From NCBI GenBank assembly GCA_941918925.1, contig OW799234.1:129684895-129748894 (forward strand): a stretch of 64,000 nucleotides of DNA, in the 5' to 3' direction. The first letter of the stretch is position 1. Every line of letters starts with the position of its first letter. The position numbers were made by a program, and so were the translations under genes. This DNA comes from Phyto melanocephala. Its lineage: Eukaryota > Arthropoda > Insecta > Diptera > Rhinophoridae. Shown piece by piece: positions 14,801-25,580 of the stretch. The notes under the pieces are model-generated. The model worked only from the letters and a program-made list of their open reading frames with translations, was not told the DNA's origin and searched no databases.

Positions 14801-15147
14801 ATTTTTGCAGCTCATGGTGCTGTCTTAGCTGGTCATGGCTTAGGTTTGGCTGCACATTTGGCCCCAGCCCATTATGCTGCTCCTGCCATTGTTAAGTAAG
14901 TTCACAAAAACAAGAAAAAAAATCAAAAAACATAAACTCTCATAAAATAGTTTACCTCAGTTTTACGCTGTAAAACATTAAAACAACTTTTAAACTATTT
15001 TTCCTTTATCCTGCTGCTTTTATGCACAGAAAACATTAATTTATTTTCTCTTTTTTTTTTATTTAACTTTCTTACAGAGCTGCTGTAGCTGCTCCAGCTT
15101 TAGTGCATACATCCGTTGCCGGTCATGGTGTTCATTACGGCTACTAA
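5830..15147 (+). CDS. Secreted Ala/His/Pro-rich cuticle-type structural protein (first exon missing)
   Basis: Four exons join in frame: 5830-6070 (enters phase 0, leaves phase 1), 6424-6783 (phase 1 to 1), 14811-14895 (phase 1 to 2) and 15078-15147 (stop TAA at 15145). They encode 251 residues. Exon 5830 opens with the hydrophobic end of a signal peptide (IVFVFAALFACAYA, then RPGG). A Ser/Gln/His-rich part follows (HTVKGHYGQSSQSEY), then at least five copies of APAISHGISYA, and the end is GVHYGY. Fly cuticle protein genes often have a tiny first exon encoding only a few residues, which fits the phase-0 entry here; that exon was not located. The acceptor at 6423 lacks a pyrimidine tract, while those at 5829, 14810 and 15077 look good. 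The low-complexity repeats make it cuticle-like or eggshell-like rather than an enzyme. The exact family is not recognised. Confidence 0.75.
6071..6423 (+). other. Intron of the cuticle-type gene
   Basis: The donor is GTAAGT after CTCCCG and the acceptor is GAAG before GTCATG. A CTAAC branch-like motif lies near 6370. The acceptor is weak because no pyrimidine run precedes it, so the exact 3' splice site is the least certain of this gene. Confidence 0.55.
8211..8800 (+). repeat. Interspersed repeat with four internal tandem units, copy 2
   Basis: Same family as 2381-3055, opening with ACTAGCTAATACCC and CTTCGCCACCC. Units start near 8243, 8388, 8529 and 8668. The last matches the divergent final unit of copy 1 (GTGGCCATGCCTACTATTGC). 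This copy lacks the CATACAAA/TATATA tail and stops after a shared AAGACTCTAGCTG. It lies in the large intron of the cuticle-type gene. Confidence 0.75.
9510..9626. mobile_element. Hairpin MITE
   Basis: A near-perfect inverted repeat of about 50 bp per arm (GGGTCGTATTCATAAAAAAT ... ending ATGAATACGGCCC) with a loop of about 17 bases. The flanking bases ATT on both sides may be a 3-bp target duplication. A more decayed relative lies at 23420-23535. It has no coding capacity. Confidence 0.8.
11430..11515. repeat. Dispersed repeat shared with 45010-45120
   Basis: The words CAGTTCTTCACTACTTACAA and CCCATTATTTTAACATGG, plus a following GTCATTG and AAGTAC, recur in the same order near 45035-45105. 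This marks an old dispersed element whose ends could not be set. Confidence 0.5.
13112..14224 (+). mobile_element. Dead mariner-type transposon, copy 1
   Basis: The element is flanked by TA and has imperfect inverted ends: CAGGGGGGAACACAAAAGTCA on the left and TGACTTTAGCTTACCCTG on the right. A degraded transposase reads through several frames. Near 13190 it has TEVVKFYYLKA (N-terminal helix-turn-helix region). Near 13620 it has HLNSFINRKSCKF and FENPKD, the DDE-domain region HxNGFVNxQNCRxWG. At 13912-14171 it has WSASDDFLWGYLKQRAF, matching the conserved FLWGYLK block near the C-terminus of insect mariner-like transposases. Multiple stops and frameshifts make it inactive. Confidence 0.85.
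13912..14172 (+). pseudogene. C-terminal fragment of mariner-type transposase
   Basis: An open frame of 86 codons holds DDFLWGYLKQRAF, then an IPDLKAK block, LMENALQRDRYC and the terminal GGCIRDIISHK. These correspond in order to the FLWGYLK, LK, ME/RVxxC and GGHLxDIIFH blocks of mariner-superfamily transposases. The catalytic part upstream is broken by stops. It is a relic inside the transposon described above. Confidence 0.8.
14811..15147 (+). CDS. Last two exons of the cuticle-type gene
   Basis: Exon 14811-14895 (AHGAVLAGHGLGLAAHLAPA, then HYAAPAIV) and exon 15078-15147 (AAVAAPALVHTSVAGHGVHY, then GY and stop) are joined by a 182-nt intron with GTAAGT donor and TTTCTTACAG acceptor. Composition and phase fit the upstream exons at 5830-6783. 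If the 8-kb join is wrong, these exons would belong to a separate cuticle-type gene. Confidence 0.75.
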
Positions 15148-16590
15148 ACACTTTCAATTCAACGTAGGGGCAGAAAAAAAAAACAACGATAAAAGAAAAC
15201 TATGATGATATTGAAATGCTTCCGAATTTAACTTGCCACACCCTTCTATTCTACTGTATGTTGTGCTATTCTTTTATCTTAAACATGCTTGAATTAAAGT
15301 AAAAGAAAAGAATTGTTTTTGTAAATATTTAATTAACTTTTGTTGCTTTAATGTGGAACATCTACCTAATCAAATGATCTACATTTGTGCACATAAATAA
15401 TGCGAAAATTTATAACAAACAAATCTTTAACAGGGGAGAAGAGAGCAGAAAATAGTATTAAAAAATCGTCTTTATTTTATGATTCCTTTTTTCCGAATTC
15501 TTTTTTTTTTGTTTGTTTCTAAAACAAATAAAATTTTAAAAATTATGTTTTGTAAATAATCCACTTTTTTATAATCAATTTATCGCGGTTAAATTTTACT
15601 ATGTAAAAAAATAATGAACAACTTTTAAATGATGTATCGAATTAAAAGAGAAATAAAAACTAAAAACAATTTATTTTAACTTGTTTTATTTCGAAAAAAA
15701 AAGAAAAAATACAATAATTCAAGGTAATAAATTAGAATAATTGTAGCAGGTGCTGGTTAAAACCCTGGCTGATTTTATGTAAATAAAATTATTTTATTAA
15801 TCTTTTGGGAGCCACAGCTTTAAACAACAAAAACTGTTTTCTAATTCTTTGATGTTAAACAAAAAGCTCTTAAGTCAGCAACTGCAAATTTTGTTCGATA
15901 CGAAACAAAATATTTATTTCTCCGACTTATTGCCCCAAAAGCAAATGATATCGTTTTGAAGCAGCTGTGCTAGCTGCACCTAAGTTATCAATACCTTTTG
16001 ACTTAGCACCTTTTGCCTAACGCCAAAGGATTATATTTGTTAATTTTTTTTTTTTGCAAATTATAATTGCAAATCATTTTCTAAACATACATAAGTATTT
16101 ACAAAAAATTAAAAAATTTATTTATTCCCAGTAAAATGTTTATAAAATTTTTGACTACAAATGGCTAAATCTTCGGCATTAGTATCAGGTGGGACAAAGG
16201 TCACAATGGTGTTTGGATATTTAATTAGTTTTTAATTTTTATAGCCTTTTTTTTTGATTATAAAATATGCATAATGGGAACGTTTTATACACTAGTTATA
16301 AAAAAAAGTGTGACTCATATGACAACCGTTTTTAGCTTCGCAATTATGGGATCTTTTTATGGCATTTTCTATAACATCTTTTAAAATTTGTGATTGTAGA
16401 GAATTATCTTGGGCTTGCTTACATAAACAAAACTGTGTTATTATGTCTCGGGTATAGATAGTGGCTCCAAGCTGCTAATACCCCACCTGAGGTCTGTTTT
16501 AATGATCAGGTTTTAGAACATGTTTTATAATAAACCGGCACAACTCGCCATTAGCGGTTTAAGGACTTCCATTTTAATTTTAAAGAATTA
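15148..16590. other. 3' flank of cuticle-type gene; no further gene
   Basis: AT-rich DNA. AATAAA-type signals occur near 15520-15535 and 15650, plausible for polyadenylation of the gene ending at 15147, but none can be preferred. No coding segment was found. Confidence 0.4.
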
Positions 16591-16599
16591 AGGCTCAAT

Positions 16600-17400
16600 A
16601 ATATTTTCAGGAATAATGACACACAATTTTGTATACCTAATTGTGTGCAATTGTTATTGATGAATGGCCTTTGGATTTTCAAAGTCTCAGATCACACAGT
16701 TCTGCCCAAGGCATACTTATTCATTAGGTAATTGCAGTTCGGAGAGAAATTTTCGTTTTTATATTTTTTATGTATGAAGCTTGACATTTGAAAAGAGAGA
16801 AAATTGTTTTTATTTATACATTTTAACAGCTGTAAGTAAAAACAAGTATTGAAAAAAATTATTAGTTGACGAATCAAGAGTACAAGATGAATAACTATAC
16901 CTTGACTTTGCCATTAAAAAAGGCGATTTTAATAGCTTTTAAGCAGAGTTTCAATAAAGTTGATTCAATTTCTGACCAAGTGTTTAAATTTAACTGCAAA
17001 ATATAGACATTGCCGATACTCTGCGTTCTTTTTTTAGTGCAGTTTATATGGGAATAACAGCAAGTCTTTATAAATATTAAATGCTTTGCAGTAACGTACG
17101 AGCCATTTCTAGTGAAGCAACACAACTTCTGGTAGATTTTTCTGGTGTTTCGATAACACTTTTCTCGACACGTTCAATATTTTCCGCAGTGTAAATAAAA
17201 CATGGTCAATCGGTTCGACACAACTCTCTTATGATGCTGGTAATAATGAACTTAGCAACGACTCATTAAGAGGGCGAACTTCTGATGTTAAATTGCCGAC
17301 GATATGCTTCTTGTGTTAAACGACTATTCGCTGCTTTTAAATAATAAGATTTTATTATTCTGGTTGTTTGTTCAATTGTGAATCTCTGCATTATTTATTC
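16600..17400 (-). mobile_element. Dead mariner-type transposon, copy 2 (reverse)
   Basis: Read on the minus strand, a transposase start lies at 17391 (MQRFTIEQTTRIIKSYYLKA, then ANSRLTQEAYRRQF). It continues through broken frames to NIERVEKSV-like and SLEMART-like segments near 17180-17090 and an NKYALGR...TLKIQRP segment near 16715-16660, which parallels the NxQNCRxWGxENP block. The same blocks are present at 13112-14224 and 25580-26720. Stops, frameshifts and a missing 3' half make it inactive. Confidence 0.75.
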
Positions 17401-17682
17401 TCCAGGTGTTATTTATATAATCTGAAAAAATAATGAATATTTTTTAACACCACTGCGACTTTTGGTCTATTCTGTATAGGCACTAAGTTTTTTAAAAGAT
17501 GTATTTCTTTGGTTGAAAATCGCAACCACGCCGTTAAAACTCTTTTTGAATAGTCGTTAAAAAAACCTTTTTTATAATTTTTAAATATATTTTTTAGTCG
17601 CATTTCCTATTTATTAGTGGAGCTTTTTCAAATAATATTTGAGTCATATTGTTTGTGAGACTTTAAATAATATTGTTTTTAC

Positions 17683-17873
17683 CAAGGCGTATTCAATAAG
17701 GTGTACTTATTAGATCAGCTGATCATCAGCTGTTGACTACTTCTAGAGACCACTTGTCAAATTTTTGTGTATTTTTGACATATCGTTTTGTTTTACACTA
17801 ACAAAATACACGCTTGTATTTTTTCACTTTGTAGTTGTTTTAGCGACGAGTTCACCTTATTGAATTCGCCTTG
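17683..17873. mobile_element. 191-bp MITE with 8-bp target duplication
   Basis: The inverted ends CAAGGCGTATTCAATAAGG and CCTTATTGAATTCGCCTTG differ at one base. GTTTTTAC stands directly on both sides (17675-17682 and 17874-17881), a clean 8-bp target duplication. The interior has GATCAGCTGATCATCAGCTG but no coding frame. An 8-bp duplication is typical of hAT and P superfamilies, so it is a non-autonomous member of one of these. Confidence 0.9.
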
Positions 17874-18732
17874 GTTTTTACCTGATTTTCAATAAGTAGA
17901 TCAATTAGTTTTTAGAACATTTGTTTGAAAGAGCATGAAACCGACTTCTTAATAAACTGTCGCAGTTAATCTCCTTTACGTTAAGAGACCGACTGGTTGA
18001 ACGGATACTTTTGGTAAAAAAAAAACTCTGGTTCAGAATGTACCTCAATACACTAGTCTAGGTGTAGTTCAGAAAGAAAAAGTTAGTGCCATATATTTTA
18101 CACGTTTCAAAAAAAGTTCGTGTATTTGTAATTCTGCAAGACTTAATGTACAAATAGAATTCTAAAGTAACATGATTTTCTATACAAATTAGTATCCAAT
18201 ATATGAAGCGGAATTCAGTCATGGGATAGACTATTGATTTTCAGAGTGTAATTGCTTATGCTCTTGTTTTAAGATATGTAGCAATTCGCTCAAGAATTTT
18301 GCTGTGCTGTATATTTGTGGTCACAAACGTAAGCCGCCTAACTCAACTTAAGAAAAAAACGAGTTTTATGTACTATTGTGATCAAGAAGGAAAGCTGTAT
18401 TTTTTCCGCAAACTCCCACTTTTCTAACATAATTTTCGTTCTAGATATTAAAAGAAACACATAGATTTAAGTTTCTTTGAATACACTAACATTATCAAAG
18501 AGCCTGTTCTTAATTATTTATTTGCACAGTATTTTATTTTATTTCAAAGCATTTTACAGAAAAAAATAGCTCACGCTATATATTTATATTAACACATTTG
18601 CTTAAGAACACATAAACATACTTTCTACTTCTCAGCCACTTTTCTTTGCCAATAATTGTTTAAGTTCATATAAACACAGGAATAATAAATTAATTAATAT
18701 AAAACAAAAACATATGGGCATTTCCATGTCAT

Positions 18733-19232
18733 CGTACGTGACATTTGTACTCCTATAAAGTGAAGTCATTTTTGCAAAAGTTAGAAAATAAAAATAGACC
18801 TTTATGTTCCATTCAAAGGGCACTTTATTTAAAAAAATTAATTATATTCGAATCTTTGTTGTCTAAAATATCCAGAAGAATATATCGTACGTGACATAAA
18901 ACCGAAGTGATTTTTAGGTATATATGGAAATATGAAAAAATCTGCGAATCTTGGGAAGTATTTTTTATTTTTTTTATTTCTTACACTAAACCAAATATTT
19001 TGCATTTAAAATTTATTATACTTAATTGAGAACAATCTTTTAATGATTTTATAATAAATTCAATTTAATATCATTTGTGACATATCGTACGTGAGAGATT
19101 TTTCTCTAATAGTATTTTTAGGTAATTAAATTTATATTATGTTAAGAAAAAAAGTTAAATTCGATATTAGGTGCGACTGTGCATATACGAATGACGATGA
19201 CAAATAATGTTTTTGCACTACGTACGTGACAT
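18733..19232. promoter_or_regulatory. Cluster of four CGTACGTGA motifs
   Basis: CGTACGTGACAT occurs exactly at 18733, 18886 and 19221, and CGTACGTGAGA at 19086: four hits in 500 bp of AT-rich DNA where this GC-containing word should be rare. TACGTG is a bHLH-PAS type half-site, so a homotypic regulatory cluster is possible. Short surrounding similarity (AAGTSATTTTT after two copies) makes subterminal repeats of an old transposon equally possible. Confidence 0.4.
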
Positions 19233-19429
19233 TAAAATAACATCCAAGGGGAAAAAAACGATAGCTGGACTCTATGTGTTCTTTTTTCTTATGGACCTTG
19301 TTAATTGTTGTTACCTTAATTTAAAAGCATATTTACAATTACAATTTGGTTTTACAATTTAGTCGCTAACAAAAAATAGTTGATTGCAATTCTTTAAAAT
19401 AAGTCAAAGAGATAATCAGATTAAACTCT

Positions 19430-20005
19430 GGGTACGTTCGTAAATGCTGCAAATTTTTGCATCACTGCGGCAGTAATGCCAAATGTAGTTGCTGATGCGC
19501 GATACGCTGTTGCAGATGTATTACAGCTACTTAACAACTACGCAGAGTTTGATTTTTGGAACTTTCTGCAAAAAATATAAAATATTATCCAAAATAGTAA
19601 TAGCAAATATTATTGAAAATATTGTTGTTAAAAGCGACAACATTTCTTAAATTATAATAAAAAAATAATTAGGAACAAGATGAAACGACTTCCGAATAAA
19701 CTAAAAGTTAAAAAAATAAAAATATAATAATAATAATAAAATATAATAAAAAAACTAAAAATATAAACGCATTTAATTTAAAGAATTAATTGTTTTTAAA
19801 TGCTACTTATTTCTCCATTGTATGTGTACTCAATCACTATTGCATCAGAAACTTAACTGTTGTAATATTTGCAGAAATTTGCGGCAGCACTGCCAACTGT
19901 TTGCAAAAAAGGACTTTTGACGCTTAAAAGTGCTGCCAAAGGTTGCATTTATGATATTTTAATATGCTGAAGTTATGCGCAACTGTTGCATTTACAAACG
20001 TACCC
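19430..20005. mobile_element. 576-bp TIR element
   Basis: The ends GGGTACGTTCGTAAATGC and GCATTTACAAACGTACCC are inverted repeats with one mismatch, flanked by TCT on both sides. The interior holds several inverted GCAAATTTTTGCA, GGCAGTAATGCC and GGCAGCACTGCC blocks near the ends and no coding frame. It is a non-autonomous DNA transposon. Confidence 0.8.
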
Positions 20006-20437
20006 TCTTATTATTGCTCTTAAAATAATTGAATAAGCTCCTAATACCTGCGCCTAGTAAAATTTGAGTGTTTTTTTTTATCAATAAACTTATATTGAAA
20101 AACCTTCAACAGTTTTTATTTTTACAGTCGTGGTTGACATATTTATGGAAATGTCCATATGTAGTTATAAACTTTCAAAATCAGGATTTTTATTATGAAA
20201 TAAAAAATGATTTTTTTTTGTTTTAAAGCTCATCAACCATTATAATTACCAACTTGTATTGCTGGTAACCACAGATATGTCCTCATTAATACTTTAAACA
20301 TTTTTAAACATATCAGTATGTGTTGTGAAGGAGAAAAATTTAAGAACGAAAAGAGAGTGTTTGACCAGGGTAAGCCAAACGAGTAACTGATCAGCTGAAC
20401 GTTTTTACTTTCATTTAAGAATATCGAACTCTGCATA

Positions 20438-22886
20438 AACAAGTAAGAGCACTATATTCGGCTGTGCCGAATCTTTTATACCCACCACCAATTTTGTGTA
20501 CATTTAAAGCACAATATTTATTATTTTGTTACTCATTATGGAATAATCTTTTTATAATAAAATATGTATCACTTTCTTTGTAGAGGGTGGTTAAATTTTA
20601 AGGGCCCATGTTGAAGGTGAACTACAGCCAGTCTTTAAATTAGTTTTCTGCATTTCATTTGACATTTCTCAATCTCAAACTTACTCAATTTGATCCGTGG
20701 AAAGATACGCAAATGAGCAACGCTTTAAAGTTATTTAGGTTTTTTATGAAAATGGGCGTTCAGTTCAAAATGCATTTTGTGCACTTCGTAATTCTTTTGA
20801 TCAACATAATCATTCAAATTCATCCACAATCGGGAAAATTGTAAAAAATATTTAAATTTCTGCAAAACAGGTCTGTAAAATGTTAGAAAATCTCTGAATG
20901 CCTTCTTAGTGCGTTGAATTGGAACCACTGCTGGTTTTTGCGATAGTGTGGCAAAAGAGCAGTCAACCTCGACTCGTCATCATGCCCAACAATTGAGCAT
21001 CAACATTGTCATTGAAAATTTGGACCATCAGATAGAGGAGTGGCGCCAAGGATGGGGGCGGGGGCATTTGGCCGATATTTTGTTAAATACATAATTTAAC
21101 CGTACAAATATTATCATTGCAAAAAGAAATAATAATAATTTCCTAAATAATTTGTTTTTTATTTAAATTCAACATCGGCCCTTAAAATTTAACCACCCTT
21201 AATAACTTCAATATGCTACTAAAATGCTTTTGTAAATGTAGTCTTTCAATGAAAGTGGGCGTTAAAGTAGGCGTGTCAATAAAGTTTCTGCTAATAAATA
21301 CAACTTAGATATTTCACAATAGTCCTTTATTTTCCCAAAAACTTTGTCAATAGAGAAATTACATGAATTTAAGATAAACAGTTATATGGGAGGTAGGCGT
21401 TAAAGTGGGCGTGTCACTTAAACTTTTTGACACAACAAATACATTGATTAGAAGGATATATGTAGCAAATTTGATCATAATACCTCTAATTTTGGCGGTT
21501 TTATGAGCTTTTAAATTTCATTTCAAGTGTAGATAACGTGAAAAATGGGCGTTATAGTAGGCGTGTCAAAGTTGTTTTTGCGAATGAGTAAAACTTAGGT
21601 GTTTCAATATAGCCCTTTATTATTCCAAAATCTTTACTAGTAGAGAAATTATATGAATTTTAGGTAAAACGTTATATGTTATGGGCGTAAAAGTGGTCGT
21701 GGCACCTTAATTTTCTGGATTTACGTAGCAAATTTGATCATCATACCTCTAATTTTAACGGTTTTATGAGCTTTTAAATTTCATTAACGGTAGATAACGT
21801 GAAAAGTGGGCGTTGTAGTAGGCGTGTCAAAGTTATTTTTGCTAATAACTACAACTAAGGTTTTTCAATATAGTCCTTTATTATTCCAAAATCTATATTA
21901 ATAGAGAAATTATATGCATTTTAGGTAAAACGTTATATGGGAAGTGGGCGTAAAAGTGGGCATGGCACCTTAATTTTCTGACACAGTAATGACATTGCCT
22001 GGGGGGATATACGTAGCAAATTTGATCATCATACCTCTAATGTTGGCGGTTTTATGAGCTTTAACATTTCATTAACGGTAGATAACGTGAAAAGTGGGCG
22101 TTATAGTAGGCGTGTCAAAGTTATTTTTACGAATGAGTACATTTTAGATGTTTCAATATAGCCTTTTATTATTCCAAAATCTTTTTTAATAGAGAAATTA
22201 TATGAATTTTAGGTAAAACGTTATATGGGAGACGGGCGTAAAAGTGGGCGTGGCACATTGATTTTCCGTGTCAAAAAAGCGTCTCACCAAAAAGCAAAGT
22301 GTGCAAAATTTCAGAGTCGTACATCCAATTTTGTTGCTTTTATGACGTTTTTGTTTTTAAATATACCGAAAAATACACTGTGCGGTATAAATTTTCGTAC
22401 ATTTTGATCGATAACTCCTTTCCTAATGATTAGATTTAGGTAATTTTTGGTGAGAAATATTTTTTTGACTCGAGAAATATATATTCGAAGTTTCATGACT
22501 GTACGTTAATCCGTTTGGACACAATACCATTTTATTCGATGTTCGTAGGACACGGTTTTTTCGACCTACTCTTGCATTCCGAGCTATAACTCACTTCCTA
22601 ATATTCCGATATAGCCCATTTTCAATACCAAACAAACCTTGTTTATAAGAAAGATTCTGCCAAAATTTGAGCCTCCTAGCTTTTTCGGTGCGACCTCTAT
22701 CGTGCTTTCAACAGACGGACAGACGGACAGACGGACAGACGGACGGACATAGCTAGATCGTCATCAAATCAAACCCTGATTCAGAATATATATACTTTAT
22801 GGGGTCTAAAATGGATATTTCGATGTGTTACAAACGGAATGACAAAATGAATATACCCCCACCATTTTTTTGGTGGCGGGTATAAA
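20438..22886 (+). mobile_element. Helentron-like (INE-1/DINE-type) repeat, copy A, with nested mariner
   Basis: It starts CAAGTAAGAGCACTATATTC with the palindromic CGGCTGTGCCG, followed by TATACCCACCACC. It ends GGTGGCGGGTATA. The body holds about five diverged units of roughly 300 bp containing AGTGGGCGT..AGTAGGCGTGTCA, GAGAAATTATATGAATTTTA and GTAAAACGTTATATGG. Near 22705-22750 lies the ACGGACAG run and CATAGCTAGATCG typical of INE-1/DINE elements. No helicase frame was seen, so it is non-autonomous. A deleted mariner is inserted at 20583-21199. The family call rests on recalled fly repeat features. Confidence 0.8.
20583..21199 (+). mobile_element. Internally deleted mariner nested in copy A
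   Basis: Flanked by TA, with inverted ends AGGGTGGTTAAATTTTAAGG and CCTTAAAATTTAACCACCCT. Broken transposase segments are readable: RSVQNAFCALRNSFDQHN then STIGKIVKN (near 20758-20850, helix-turn-helix region), DSVAKEQSTSTRHHAQQLSI (near 20943-21005), then a jump to HLADILFNT-like C-terminal sequence (near 21066-21095). The catalytic domain is missing. The reverse copy at 33806-34422 has the same deletion join. Confidence 0.85.
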
Positions 22887-23551
22887 AAGATAATAATTCG
22901 CCCTTAATATTTTGTTTATGCATAAGAAGTTTGGCGTTGGGAAAAAAAAAAGATAATTCAGTTGAAGTCGACAGTGCTTATGCCTTGTTAAGGGTCCCTT
23001 AAATTATGAGCCAAATTTTTTCCACTGCCTTTTGCAAACGCAATTCTGTTTGATCATTTAAAACCGGTTAATAGAAATCTTCAATATTTAAAATTAAATT
23101 TATATTTATTCATAAGAAAAAGGTTTTAATTATCCAGTTGTTAAAATTTTTTTTTTTTTTAAATATCATCCAACTTCAAACATATGTGATCACTTGCAAT
23201 TGCTTTTAATATTTTTGTTATTTTTTAAATTAACTTAAGCTGAAACAATTTTAATTTTGTCAAGTGTTTATCAAATAATCAATCAAACACTCAGTTTTAA
23301 CTCATCATATTGTAGTCAAAAAATATTCATTTGTGCAAAATAATCAACCAAGTGCTGTGTAGGCTATTTATAAAGAAACACATTTTTTTTAATTAAATAT
23401 GAACTTATAGAGACTTTCTGGCATATTCACAAAAAATATTTTAGTTTTAGTGTTGAAGAATTATTTGAAAAATTTCCGTAAAACTTGTATCGAATAAGCT
23501 TTTAATAAATCTAAAATATTTTTTATGTATACGGCAGTTTATAAATAAACA
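22887..23551. other. Spacer with decayed hairpin MITE
   Basis: AT-rich DNA. At 23420-23535 a decayed relative of the hairpin MITE at 9510 is visible (ATTCACAAAAAATATTTTAG ... AAATATTTTTTATGTATACG). No gene seen. Confidence 0.5.
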
Positions 23552-24413
23552 CAAGTAAGAGCGCTATATTCGGCCGTGCCGAATCTTATATACCCTTCAC
23601 AACGTGTAGTCATGAAATAACAGTGTTTGTGTCATCATTCATCCCATATGAAATACGTTGATACATATATAAAAACATCCCATTGTAAAATAATAAATTC
23701 ACGTATGTATGTTAAAAAAACGAAAAAAAAAACTAAAAAAAAATTAAAAAAAAAAATTTAAAAAAAAAATTTTTAAAAAAAATTAAAAAAAAAAAATTTT
23801 AAAAAAAATTTAAAAAAAAATTATTATATATAATTATAATTATCATATATTAAACAAAAAAAATAAAAAAAAAATTAAAAAAAAAAAATTAAAAAAAAAT
23901 AATAATAAAAATATAAATAATATATTAAATAAAAAATAAAACAAAAATAAAAAAAAAAATTAAAAAAAAATTTTTAAATAAATTAAAAAAAAATTTGTTT
24001 TGGCTCAGCTGGGATTCGATCCCACGTTTACTTTAACCAATATACAAGTTTGTATGTATGTATGTTGTTGTTGTAATGTTGTTTTTGTGAAAAAAAAATC
24101 GAGGTGGTCGTGGGTTTTTGCTCATATCTCAGTTGTTTATGTACCGATGTTTCTGATTTTCAATACCGATCTACTCCCGATTATTTCTGATATTTTAGTA
24201 CCTTACCCTGGTCCAACCTATGTCGGGGGGCTTCAAAAAGTTGATTTCAACATACACACGGACAGACGGTCAGACTGACAGGGCTTAATCGACTCCCCTA
24301 TTCATAAGCTTTCAGAAAATATATACTTTATGGGGTCGGAAATGAAAATTGTAGAAATTTCACACGGAATGACAAACCTATATATACCCTTTTTCACTGT
24401 GTGAAGGGTATAA
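23552..24413 (+). mobile_element. A-rich Helentron-like repeat, copy 1
   Basis: It starts CAAGTAAGAGCGCTATATTC with CGGCCGTGCCG and TATACCCTTCAC, and ends GTGAAGGGTATAA. After about 150 bp comes roughly 300 bp of almost pure A/T. Then follows GGCTCAGCTGGGATTCGATC, which resembles a tRNA T-arm, a TATG/GTTGTT microsatellite, and a terminal part with CACACGGACAGACGG and AATATATACTTTATGGGGTC. Related copies are at 35746, 47400 and 56025. No protein-coding frame is credible. Confidence 0.8.
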
Positions 24414-25580
24414 TGAAGAATTTTTGTGCAAAGAAATATAGTCTGTCAGAAATAAAATTTATTAGAGTTTAGTTTTTACACTGAATCATCTATTTGTCAA
24501 AATATTTTATTTCTCTGTGACCTATACCATCAACTACTTTTATCTTTGATTGACCTCATAAATATTCGTTTTGCTGTATATTTTATCTATATTTGCATAA
24601 ACATTTAAGACCTGATACTACCAACTATGGGATGCACAGCAGCCCTAATCCTTTAGTGTCATTCATTCATATGCATCAAGGAGTAAAGATAAAGACAACA
24701 ACAATAAAAAAATATGAGCACTTTTTTTGTTGTATAAGCTGAAATCATAACATTTTCCCCCTTCCCAAAATGTCTTCTATGAAATGAAATAATACCAGGA
24801 TTAACATTGACACACGTGACAGAATATTGCAACAAGCCAAAACACAACATATTTGTTTATGCATCTGGATACAGAATGAAGTAAAATTTGAAAAATGTTG
24901 CACACAAATGAAGATAGTAAATTTCTAATAAAAAAAAAACCATATTTAAATCTTTAGAAGAATGAAAACTTGAAGAGAGTATCATTTGGCAAATAGGAAA
25001 AGTGCTAAGAAATTAAGGCATTGCTATCTCATCCTTATTGCATTAAATTGTAAGTTGAATAGGAAATTCGAAACAAATAAAAGTACGTAAATAGTAAGAG
25101 AGAATTATGATGATACGAGTATAACAACAACTGGTTTTGAAAATCCTAATATTGAATTAATTTCCCAATATTCTTAAATACTAGCAATTCGATTTAATTG
25201 CTTTATGAAATTAAACAATCGTAATCATGAACTTAAACCAGAAGAAAAATTATAAGACTCATTCCTATAAAAAATATTTCCCCTCGAATCATCGTCCCTC
25301 AAATATCAATAGTGAATATCTTCCCTAATGTTTTGTTCGCCTTTTTTCCTAAATATACATTTAATGTCCATTGATAGTTTACTTCATTTTGAACAGCTGT
25401 TCAATAAAGGCAACACAAATACCATTTGAAATTCATAATAAAAATTTTCACCTCACTTTTTCACTATTTATTTACAATAATTTCTTTAGAAAAATTATAC
25501 TTACTCGATGCAATGTGGGACCTGCGGGGTAGACAACGCTTTACTTATTTGTCACCATTGGACTTAAAAATCAAATCACT
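24414..25580. other. AT-rich stretch, no gene seen
   Basis: No coding, RNA or repeat structure could be supported here. Confidence 0.4.

Larger units (their letters stand above)
6784..14810 (+). other. 8.0-kb intron loaded with mobile elements
   Basis: The donor is GTAGGT and the acceptor is CTATTTTTGCAG. The intron contains a four-unit tandem repeat (8211-8800), a hairpin MITE (9510-9626), a dispersed repeat shared with 45010-45120 (about 11430-11515) and a dead mariner (13112-14224). A 135-codon open frame at 10219-10626 resembles no known protein and is about what chance would give in this composition. Confidence 0.6.

Noticed and set aside
24000..24278. 92-codon frame
   Set aside because: Lies wholly inside the A-rich Helentron-like repeat and is broken in the copies at 47400 and 56025.
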